Virus record (IMG/VR): IMGVR_UViG_3300046171_000227
Location: 1-64,000 of that record
Source: a virus
Length of the DNA: 64,000 bases
Reading direction: 5' to 3' (one strand)
Shown here: positions 57,055 to 64,000 of the stretch, piece after piece
Layout of the letters: every line of letters starts with the position of its first letter
How positions within the stretch are numbered: position 1 is the first letter of the stretch
Program-made: the position numbers and the translations under genes
The notes under the pieces: generated by a model
The model's input: only the letters and a program-made list of their open reading frames with translations
Told to the model about the DNA's origin: nothing
Database searches by the model: none

Positions 57055-57843
57055 TCAATTATCGGGTGTGAAAGATCCTTTATTGAATGTTCCCATCTTG
57101 CCTTTATGATATCCACGCATTCCTGTTGATTTAGATCTTACTTTCTCTACATCCTGTACAAATTTACCAAACTTTTTACGCTTATCATCTTTGGCAAATT
57201 TCTTTTTCTCAGCATCATATCTCTTAATTTTTTCTGCCCTTCCAGAATCAGAACCACTATAGATTTCGTTTACCTTTTTCTTTTTTCCTTGACAATGTGC
57301 TTTTTGAGAGAATCCTTTGGGGTTATTGCAATTGATTGATTTCTTATACTTATCACTCCATCCTTCATTCATTTTTTTAGTTTTCTTTTTCATCGCATTG
57401 ATATACTTTCTGTAGACTGCTGCCTCAGAAGTCTTACCCATCTCTCTTGCTCTTTGCTCCATAGCAACTGCTGCTTGAATTTTGTGAGCATGAGATCTTG
57501 ATGACTTACGAATCTTAGAAACAGATGCTTTTGCAGTTGCAACATCCTTGAACCCTAAACCATGAATAGTTCCTTTGGGATTCTCATCAGTGTAAAGATC
57601 AGAGTGCTTCTTAGAATTAGCAGGTTGTCCTTTCTTTCTAGGAATACGAGGATTAGATTCCTCTTTAGCAACTACCTTCTCAGGAAGTTTCTTATGCTTT
57701 GTTGATGCAAAATCTTTTACATCTTTTTTCTTCATCTCAGCAGCTGCCTTTGCAGTCTCAGGAGTAGTAGGTGCCATCTCACCTTTCTGGATGGCACGAA
57801 CTATTCCAAAGAAACGCTGCTGCTTTTTAGATACTGCAGGCAT
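57055..57843 (-). CDS. Basic structural-type protein with DUF3008-like start, 262 aa
   Basis: The N-terminus MPAVSKKQQRFFGIVRAIQK resembles DUF3008; the middle AHKIQAAVAMEQRAREMGKT and the very Lys-rich rest suggest a packaged, DNA-associated or head protein. Lys content is over 20 percent. One-base overlap with the upstream gene. Assigned as structural by analogy with related phages. Confidence 0.65.
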   Translation of the reverse strand: MPAVSKKQQRFFGIVRAIQKGEMAPTTPETAKAAAEMKKKDVKDFASTKHKKLPEKVVAKEESNPRIPRKKGQPANSKKHSDLYTDENPKGTIHGLGFKDVATAKASVSKIRKSSRSHAHKIQAAVAMEQRAREMGKTSEAAVYRKYINAMKKKTKKMNEGWSDKYKKSINCNNPKGFSQKAHCQGKKKKVNEIYSGSDSGRAEKIKRYDAEKKKFAKDDKRKKFGKFVQDVEKVRSKSTGMRGYHKGKMGTFNKGSFTPDN

Positions 57844-59246
57844 CAGTCACTACTTCCCATTCTGGGTTTGCCGACTGCATCAGTCATTTTCTGAGCATCT
57901 GTTCTGGTGTCCTTTTTAGGAGCAACTTTTGGAACATTACCCATTGCTTTTTTGTTTGCTGCTTTCTTCTGCTCAGGACTCATTTTATTATACTTCTGAG
58001 AGATCTTCATCTGCTGATCAACAGATAATTCCTTCTCTTGAAGTTCATTTTGTTCTGTGACACCAGTCTCTTTATCTTGACGACGTTGAGTACCCGTTGC
58101 TTTCATTGTGCGAGATTTCAAACTCACACCTTTTTTATTCTCAGCTTTTTTTAGTTGGACGGGGAGACTGAGGTTTAGAAGGATCTGCTGCCATACTAAA
58201 CTTTTCATCAACAATCTCTTCACTCATGCGCTTTGCAACAGCGAGTGCTCCTTGCTTGATTCTATCTTTGATACTTTTCTTTGCAACTTTAGGAGCATCA
58301 GTTACTCTTTTCTTAGCAGTGGAGAGAGCAGACTTAACTTTGTCTTTTGCAGCAGAACCAGCAAATGCAACATCTGTTGCTGTATTCACCGCTTTCTTTT
58401 TCATATTGCTAGCGACTTCACCTGCCTTTCTCTTCATGAATCTAAGGCGTCCTTTCGCCTTCTTCATCATCTCTGCTCTTTTGATCTTACCAGCAGCTGC
58501 TTTAGATGACTTCACAGCAGAGTCATAGTAACTATCACTTACTTCGTTAAGTTGCTCAGTCAGAGCAAACTCAATCGCATCCTCAACATCTTCCTCAGAG
58601 TATCCCTCTTCAATCAGTTCGTCATATACACTCTGAACGATTTCATCAAATTCATGATCTTCGATCTCTTCGATCAAAGTGCCACCAATCTCTTCGATTG
58701 CTTCACCAAGTTTAGGGTTAATCTTAACCTTATTGTTTACCTTCTTCTCTTTGATGGGTTTATCTGCTTCAGTCTCATCCATCACTTCAATAAGTCCCTG
58801 CTCTTGAAGATCTGCTCTCCAATCAGAAAATTCTTCTTTTGCAGCGATTGCCTTACCAATCTTCTTACGACGGTTCATCAGATACTTATCAGTCTTATCT
58901 TTTTTGCCATCATTATTGATATCACCATCTTCTTTTCCTACAGGATCAAGTCCTTCTTTATAATTATCTCTTGCTTTCTCATCACCCATCTTAGCAAAAC
59001 GCTCTTTCTCTTTCTGACGGGAGATAGCAGACACAATCTTATTAGACTTATTCAATGCATCTTCTTTCTTCTTACCTTTAGAAGCAAGTCCTGTGCGAGC
59101 AAGGTTGCCTGCACGACGATACATTTTATTTTCTTTGGATCGATCAATCTCTTTGTAACCTTCCTCTGTTGTTTCTTGGAAGCTACTTTATCCAGATATA
59201 CCTTTGAAATGTCATTCAAAGGATTCTTACCGATTCCATCAGACAT
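57843..59246 (-). CDS. Large Lys/Glu-rich structural-type protein, 467 aa (two indels)
   Basis: Three frames join: MSDGIGKNPLNDISKVYLDK at the start; MYRRAGNLARTGLASKGKKK after a missing G near 59150; and SLKSRTMKATGTQRRQDKET after an extra A in the run at 58146-58152. The long charged middle contains an acidic helical block (EEIGGTLIEEIEDHEFDEIV) and basic helices. Likely a virion-associated protein; one protein, not three. Confidence 0.7.
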
Positions 59247-59256
59247 GGTAATACTA

Positions 59257-60484
59257 CTACTTCTTTACCTTGTACTTATTTATGAAATTCTTGATACTAG
59301 TAGTGCCTGTTGCTGCCATAGCATTCTTAAGGTATCCACCAGTTCCATCTAAAGTATTAGGTTTGCCAGGAGTTCTCATCCGACGCTCCATGGTTTTCTC
59401 ATCATACTCCATGACATCACGAATCCATGACTTGAACATATAATCTTCTTTTGTCAAACAGATAAGATGATTAGTTCCTCTACGGATGATCTTACCAATC
59501 AATCCAGTGTTCAGGTTCTCTACAATATCACCAATCCTATAAATCAATCCATTTACATATTGCTCACGAAGTCCCTTTGCATCAAACTTTGGAGCAATCT
59601 CCCACATCTCAGCAGTAACTTTCTCTTTCTTCTTAATCTTCATTCCATCAGCAACAGCATCAAACAATGATTTAGCTTGAGAATCTGTTACTAATTTAGG
59701 AAGTCCCTTCTTGAAGGAATCCATGTCACCATCTACAACTGCTTTCCTCATCTTGGAAGCAGACATTCCCTCAACACCCTCAGCGTCTGCATCTCTTGCA
59801 CCAGCAGAGATTACTTTTATTTCACTGAAAGTTGTAGAGTTCGCCATTATATTTCTGTGCAAGGTTTTCAAACTCTGCTTGACGATCTGAACCGACGATT
59901 ATATTAACCTTATCAAAATCTCTATCAGCACTCTGAAGAACATTAAATATAGATCTCATTTCATCATCGTTAATAATGTTCTCCTTAAAGTCAGGAAACA
60001 TTTTTCTCATGAAGTTAACCTTCTTATCAGGATCAAGAGGGTTCTTCTTCTTATCTTGAGTTCTCGAAGGGAATATCCTTAATGTACCATTAGCGGCAAC
60101 TTTCTTTGCCATCTTCAGTAACTTCTCATGTCCAACAGTGGGAGGATTGAATCTACCAAAAGCAAGAGTAAGTGTATCGCTACCAACTACTTTCTCTGCT
60201 TCCTCTCCACCTTTCTTCTTTTCTTTCTGTGGAGCTTTGTCCACAGACATTGTTTTAGTTTTGAGTTTAGGTTCTACCTTTTTTGTATTAGGAGTCTGAT
60301 CTGGATCTCTTCCAGGTTTTTGATTTTTATCAAAGAACTTTAATTTACCACCAACAGTTTTAGCGACAAACTCGCCGGATCGATCTAACCATCCGCCATG
60401 TCCATCGCCTTTCAAACCAAGTTTTCTCGCCTGTGACGCAGCTTCTGTTTCTGCTTCACTAAGGAACTGAAAGAAACTTTTCAT
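59257..60484 (-). CDS. Nucleotidyltransferase-fold protein, about 408 aa (one +1 indel)
   Basis: Frame restored by removing one T from the run at 59828-59830. Starts MKSFFQFLSEAETEAASQAR; about residue 110 has LAFGRFNPPTVGHEKLLKMA, the (H/N)xGH nucleotidyltransferase motif, then NIIVGSDRQAEFENLAQ. SMSASKMRKAVVDGDMDSF-type residues follow, fitting the ISxxxxR end motif of the superfamily. The second half is a separate domain ending NFINKYKVKK. May be a cytidylyl- or NMN-adenylyltransferase-like enzyme carried with structural genes; activity unproven. Confidence 0.72.
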
Positions 60485-60508
60485 CTATATGATTTTTTTC
60501 CTATATGT

Positions 60509-60518
60509 TATTTATTAG
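60509..60518 (-). promoter_or_regulatory. Late-like promoter box CTAATAAATA
   Basis: CTAATAAATA on the minus strand at the end of the 85-aa ORF, about 25 bp before the ATG at 60484. The TAA of that ORF lies within it. Confidence 0.5.
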
Positions 60519-60772
60519 AGTTTACCTCCAACAATAGAAGATCCAATCACACGACTATAATCATCAAGAGTTCCGTCAATCTCACACTTAAGATGCCACC
60601 TAGTCATTTCAATGACATCTTCTTTGTGTAAACCAGTAAGCATCTTTCTACCTTGAACTGTCATCGTACTATGAAGTCCATAGCGTGTTTCCCACACATA
60701 GAATGCTTCATCAATCAGTTCCGATCCTTCTGGAATTTTAATTTCTTGATCAGTCTGTGCTTGATTCGTCAT
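60515..60772 (-). CDS. Conserved cyanophage protein, 85 aa
   Basis: Starts MTNQAQTDQEIKIPEGSELI; conserved FYVWETRYGLHSTMTVQGRK and MTRWHLKCEIDG. GGAGG-AAA precedes the ATG at 60772, so the longer frame is excluded. Overlaps the upstream gene by 23 bp. Function unknown. Confidence 0.65.
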   Translation of the reverse strand: MTNQAQTDQEIKIPEGSELIDEAFYVWETRYGLHSTMTVQGRKMLTGLHKEDVIEMTRWHLKCEIDGTLDDYSRVIGSSIVGGKL

Positions 60773-60971
60773 TTTCCTCCTTTTTGTTGAATCCAAATGG
60801 GCCTTCTTTCTTTTCTAATGCAAGTTTCAATGCAACACCACCAACTGCTTCCATAACTCTCAAGATGTCTTCTGCCTTAGCATCTTCTCCAAGTTCCTTT
60901 GCTACATACCAATACTTAGGCCAAAATGTTTCTCCTGCTTTTTGATAATCTTCAAGTGTTAATAATTTCAT
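60750..60971 (-). CDS. Conserved cyanophage protein, 73 aa
   Basis: Starts MKLLTLEDYQKAGETFWPKY; KAEDILRVMEAVGGVALKLA and FGFNKKEENDESS at the end. A GAGGAG ribosome site precedes it. Function unknown. Confidence 0.65.
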   Translation of the reverse strand: MKLLTLEDYQKAGETFWPKYWYVAKELGEDAKAEDILRVMEAVGGVALKLALEKKEGPFGFNKKEENDESSTD

Positions 60972-61008
60972 TTGTTACTCTCCTCAAAGTCACGTTCAAT
61001 TTCTTTAT

Positions 61009-61140
61009 CTAACATGCTATTACTTCTCTAAGCAATACGACACGAGTGGAGGGAAAATCGTAAGAATCATCTTTAGTATGTAGGAACAAGGCATATCCTA
61101 AGGCATTTGCTTGCTCAGAAGTGAGTTCAAGACTAATCAT
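61009..61140 (-). CDS. Small conserved protein, 43 aa
   Basis: Starts MISLELTSEQANALGYALFL, then HTKDDSYDFPSTRVVLLREV. ATGA-type overlap with the 73-aa ORF upstream (61137). Looks genuine from composition and spacing; function unknown. Confidence 0.5.
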   Translation of the reverse strand: MISLELTSEQANALGYALFLHTKDDSYDFPSTRVVLLREVIAC

Positions 61141-61358
61141 ATCTCACCCTCCATTCTTTTAATTTGTTCTGTAAGATCGCGTAGAATTTTTTCTCTAGTA
61201 TAGGAACCACTCTTCTCTTTACGAAGATTCATTTCAGTTTCTACTTTTTCAGTGATGGAGGCATGACGACGAATCTCTCCACCCATAGACATTTGGTTTT
61301 TAGTTTGATCCATGCAAAACTTCAGTTGCATGAGTTCCATATCATCAAATTCAATCAC
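61137..61358 (-). CDS. Conserved protein, 73 aa
   Basis: Starts MIEFDDMELMQLKFCMDQTK; helical and charged to the end LRDLTEQIKRMEGEI. ATGA overlaps on both sides place it in one operon with mazG. Function unknown. Confidence 0.65.
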   Translation of the reverse strand: MIEFDDMELMQLKFCMDQTKNQMSMGGEIRRHASITEKVETEMNLRKEKSGSYTREKILRDLTEQIKRMEGEI

Positions 61359-61747
61359 AGATCACCCTCCTTACGGTTTTCAGAATAGTATGCATCAAAA
61401 GTGCCTTCAGGATATCGAGCACCAAGTTTCTCAACATTCATATCAAGAATCTCATCAAAGTTTGTATCAAGTGCCATAAATGCTTGAGCAAGATACCAGC
61501 AGATATCGCCAAGCTCACGCTTCATATGAAACACATTCTCTTCATTATAAGGTTTACCTTGAAAGAGAATCTTTTTTACAACTTCAGTAAACTCACCAGA
61601 CTCAGCAGTCAACCCAAGTGCAGCAGTGAGAAGTTGTGTAGTGTTGGTTCCTGTTACTTCAAGTTCTGCAAGACGAGATGCCATAGCACCATACTCCAGA
61701 CTGGGTTCACTGGTGGTTTGCTTAACAAAATCAACGTAGTTGTTCAT
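61355..61747 (-). CDS. mazG: MazG-like nucleotide pyrophosphohydrolase
   Basis: A 130-residue all-alpha NTP pyrophosphatase. Motifs: GLTAESGEFTEVVKKILFQG (ExxE) and MKRELGDICWYLAQAF (ExxD), which bind Mg and the nucleotide. Cyanophage MazG hydrolyses dGTP/dCTP or alarmone-like substrates and is thought to adjust nucleotide pools. Sits beside small ORFs and gp41. Confidence 0.92.
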   Translation of the reverse strand: MNNYVDFVKQTTSEPSLEYGAMASRLAELEVTGTNTTQLLTAALGLTAESGEFTEVVKKILFQGKPYNEENVFHMKRELGDICWYLAQAFMALDTNFDEILDMNVEKLGARYPEGTFDAYYSENRKEGDL

Positions 61748-61752
61748 AGTTT

Positions 61753-62076
61753 TTAGTCGTGAAAATCAGGAATAAATGGTTCTTGAGAATTTTCGGGAAG
61801 TGATATTTCTCTCCAACTACCACCAACACCACCATCCATATTGACAACAATATCAGTGGTAGGAAGTTGATACGAAGTGTTAACATCAATATCAGTAGCA
61901 GAAATTTGATATGAAGTGTTCACATCAATTATATCACCTGGGAGAGGATTAAATGTGTAGTAATGTCCGTCCCAAGTTTTGTTTCGACTATGAATAAGAA
62001 AGAGAGCATCTCTTTCAGATCCACAGTCAGCAATTTTTTTACTGTCGGGATTAAAGACGGAGTAGTAACCATTCAT
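61753..62076 (-). CDS. Conserved protein with internal tandem repeat, 107 aa
   Basis: Starts MNGYYSVFNPDSKKIADCGS; WDGHYYTFNPLPGDII; then DVNTSYQISATDI followed by DVNTSYQLPTTDI, a 13-residue repeat with matching DNA. The ATG shares a base with the gp41 stop. Function unknown; the repeat may vary between isolates. Confidence 0.65.
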   Translation of the reverse strand: MNGYYSVFNPDSKKIADCGSERDALFLIHSRNKTWDGHYYTFNPLPGDIIDVNTSYQISATDIDVNTSYQLPTTDIVVNMDGGVGGSWREISLPENSQEPFIPDFHD

Positions 62077-63449
62077 TAGAACTTAAATCCATCAAATGAT
62101 TTTTTAGGTTTGTCTTCGTAAGTATACTCCTCTTCCTGCCCACTGTCAACCATATCAGTCTGGGCAGTTTGCTCACAATCATAAAGACGCATCTTTGCAC
62201 GATCAATACCAACAATGAAACGCTTATACACAGTCGGATCATTGTAGCGATTCTTCAACTGCTTCACCATAATCTGCCCGAGTTCTTCAAGCTCATCAGT
62301 TGAAATAAGGGCAAACATAAAATCAGCAGTAGCAGGGAGGCCAAAGGACTCACTAGTATCAGTAAGCTCAACATCAGAGCTACCATAACCAGAACGGGTA
62401 GTCTGGGTGGCAGATACGATAGGTACGTTCGCTTCGACAGCGAGTCCTCTAAGTTCTTCAGCAATAGCCTTGATATAACTGTATGAATTGACAGAAAGGT
62501 TTCCGCGATACCTAGAGGAAGCACATATATTAAGGTAATCAATGAAAATAATGTCAGGACGAAATGATTTCTTAATAGCGAGTTCATTAAGCAAACCACG
62601 GAAATGTCCTGCATGTGCTGACGCAGTAGGGTATTCCTTAATAATTAGGGTGCCTTGAGTCTTTTCTGAGAGTTTTGTCACCTTACTCTCATATATCATC
62701 TTGGGAAGATCCGATATCTCCTGAATGGGTACATTAAGAAGGTTTGCATCAATTCGCTCTGCAATCTTTTCTTCAGCCATTTCAAGCGTGATGTATAGCA
62801 CGTTTTTTCCGTTAAGGAGTGCCGAAGCAGCGACATGGCACATAAACAAACTCTTACCGACGCCAGTGCCAGCGAGAGCAATATTAAGCGTCTTGTTAGG
62901 GATCCCGCCTTTCGTAATCTTGTTGAAATACTCCAAGTCGAATTCGGTTTTGTCTTCTTTCCTGTGGTAGGACTCATAACGTGCCTCATAGTCTTGAAGG
63001 TAATCATGTCCTACATGGGTGTCAAATGACACTGCAAGGGCATCAGAAAGAATAGTTGGAATAGCATCACGATTCTTCTTTTCGTCCTGTCCATCGGCAA
63101 TAGAGATGGACTCCATCAATGCCAAGTAGATAGCACGATCACGGCACCACTTCTCAGTCGTAGATACCAACCATTCAAACTCAGTAGGTGCTTCTTCTAA
63201 TAAAGAGATGAGTTGAGTTATTTCTTTATAGTCACCATCAGTAATGTCCTGACGCTTCTCCGTTTCAATACAGAGAATCTCTTTGGTAACTGGTTTGTTA
63301 TATTGTTCTACAAATTTAAGAATCTCTTCGTAAACAATCTTTTGACTACGATTATCAAAATAATCTGATTTGATAAATGGAATTACCTTACGGACATATT
63401 CCTCATTATAAAGTAGGTTTCTAAGAATTAGAAACTCAACATTGTCCAT
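62076..63449 (-). CDS. 41: Replicative DNA helicase gp41
   Basis: A 457-residue DnaB-type helicase. N-terminal primase-interacting domain to about residue 150, then Walker A LAGTGVGKSLFMCHVAA, Walker B IIFIDYLNICASSRY and a SATQTTRSGYGSSDVELTD arginine/Q-loop region. ATG at 63449 ([11 protein letters not shown]) overlaps the uvsX stop by 14 bp; a frame to 63470 is inside uvsX. Core fork helicase loaded by gp59. Confidence 0.95.
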   Translation of the reverse strand: MDNVEFLILRNLLYNEEYVRKVIPFIKSDYFDNRSQKIVYEEILKFVEQYNKPVTKEILCIETEKRQDITDGDYKEITQLISLLEEAPTEFEWLVSTTEKWCRDRAIYLALMESISIADGQDEKKNRDAIPTILSDALAVSFDTHVGHDYLQDYEARYESYHRKEDKTEFDLEYFNKITKGGIPNKTLNIALAGTGVGKSLFMCHVAASALLNGKNVLYITLEMAEEKIAERIDANLLNVPIQEISDLPKMIYESKVTKLSEKTQGTLIIKEYPTASAHAGHFRGLLNELAIKKSFRPDIIFIDYLNICASSRYRGNLSVNSYSYIKAIAEELRGLAVEANVPIVSATQTTRSGYGSSDVELTDTSESFGLPATADFMFALISTDELEELGQIMVKQLKNRYNDPTVYKRFIVGIDRAKMRLYDCEQTAQTDMVDSGQEEEYTYEDKPKKSFDGFKF

Positions 63450-64000
63450 AACTAAACTCCTGTTTTGCAATCTCGTCTAATTTTTCCATCACCTCTGGGG
63501 TGAAGTATTGTTCTGGATCTTTATAGATCGCCTTTGCATAGACTTTCTTACCGTCTATTTCATAGCGTCCAGCCACATTCTTCCAAAGTCCACCAAGTTC
63601 TCCCAATTCAAGCAAACCGTAGTAACGATCCAAACCACGATTATCATAGTAAAGGCGAACGGTAACATCTTTGTTCTCCTTGCTTAAACGCGACTTAGCA
63701 GTCTTTGCCTTGATAAGATTTCCAACGACTTCAGTTCCATCCTTTTTCTTTCTTCTTAGACAAGTAGATGATAGAAGAGGCAGCGTACTTGAGTCCAGAA
63801 CCTCCACCCATTTCTTTAGTTGGGACATAAGCGCCGATGACATCATAAGTGTGATTCGTAACAATCATTGGAATATTTGCTTGCCCCAGTTTAAGAGTCA
63901 ACATTCTAAATGCACCTTTCACAAGTTGTGATTTAGTCATATCACGGACTTGCTTGTCATTCAAAACGTCTGTAATCTCCTTCTCAGTGGAAAGCATCCC
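63436..64000 (-). CDS. uvsX: Recombinase UvsX, C-terminal part (partial; one +1 indel)
   Basis: The gene runs off the right edge; only about the C-terminal 188 codons are present. [40 protein letters not shown] and [20 protein letters not shown] are RecA-fold UvsX segments; after an extra G at 63741-63742 the frame continues [20 protein letters not shown] and [20 protein letters not shown]. UvsX is essential for T4-type recombination-dependent replication, so the frameshift is almost certainly a sequencing or assembly error. Confidence 0.93.

Noticed and set aside
61009-61060. Fifteen-codon ORF MLDKEIERDFEESNK before the 73-aa gene
   Set aside because: Too short to support; it mostly supplies the GAGGAG ribosome site of the next gene.
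1-64000. CRISPR arrays, integrase, att sites, insertion sequences
   Set aside because: No regularly spaced repeats, integrase-type motifs or transposase genes were seen; the gene set is that of a lytic myovirus.

Overview
The window is a 64 kb stretch of a T4-like cyanomyovirus genome (Kyanoviridae type, host probably marine Synechococcus or Prochlorococcus). Evidence: T4 core genes (48 C-terminus, 53, 32, 59, 33, 61, 41, uvsX, nrdA/nrdB) lie beside cyanobacterial photosynthesis genes (psbA, psbD, hli x2, petE, petF, PTOX) and other typical cyanophage metabolic genes (speD, phoH, mazG, thyX, talC, zwf, gnd). Nearly all genes are on the minus strand in tightly overlapping (ATGA/TGATG) chains; only gp48-gp53 at the left edge and three exported or structural-type genes at 15.0-17.0 kb are on the plus strand.

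Layout: 0-1.1 kb baseplate genes; 1.1-6.4 kb replication and late-transcription block (32, DUF1825-like, 59, 2OG oxygenase, 33, exonuclease, phoH, thyX); 6.3-11.6 kb small conserved cyanophage ORFs with a glutamine-type riboswitch, speD, glutaredoxin and talC; 11.6-14.9 kb doxX-psbD-psbA; 15-18.1 kb structural or exported genes and a broken oxygenase; 18.1-27.3 kb redox and carbon block (SNase, zwf, gnd, PTOX, petE, petF, hli, small membrane proteins, beta-barrel-like protein); 27.4-44.8 kb a long glycan/nucleotide-sugar island (glycosyltransferases, epimerases, RfbH-like dehydrase, radical SAM, methyltransferase, NAD synthetase); 44.8-48.3 kb eight tRNAs interleaved with small genes; 48.3-54.3 kb glycogen phosphorylase followed (upstream) by nrdB and nrdA; 54.3-64 kb primase, structural genes, mazG, helicase gp41 and the C-terminal part of UvsX running off the right edge.

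The metabolic genes form a coherent route: GlgP would release glucose-1-phosphate from host glycogen; Zwf, Gnd and TalC are pentose-phosphate enzymes giving NADPH and pentose; ribonucleotide reductase, ThyX and MazG serve dNTP supply; D1, D2, Hli, plastocyanin, ferredoxin and PTOX keep light-driven electron flow going. A complete glycogen phosphorylase is the most unusual member. Regulation is legible: host-type promoters (TTGACA, 16-17 bp, TATAAT-like), T4-late-type TATAAATA/CTAAATA boxes often overlapping stop codons, and a repeated compact module in which a promoter abuts an intrinsic terminator that ends directly at the next start codon.

Caution: about two dozen single-base indels, most of them in homopolymer runs, break otherwise conserved genes, including essential uvsX. 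This looks like sequencing or assembly error rather than biology, so frameshifted genes are annotated at full reconstructed extent. One region (17.6-18.1 kb) has so many breaks that it may be a true pseudogene.
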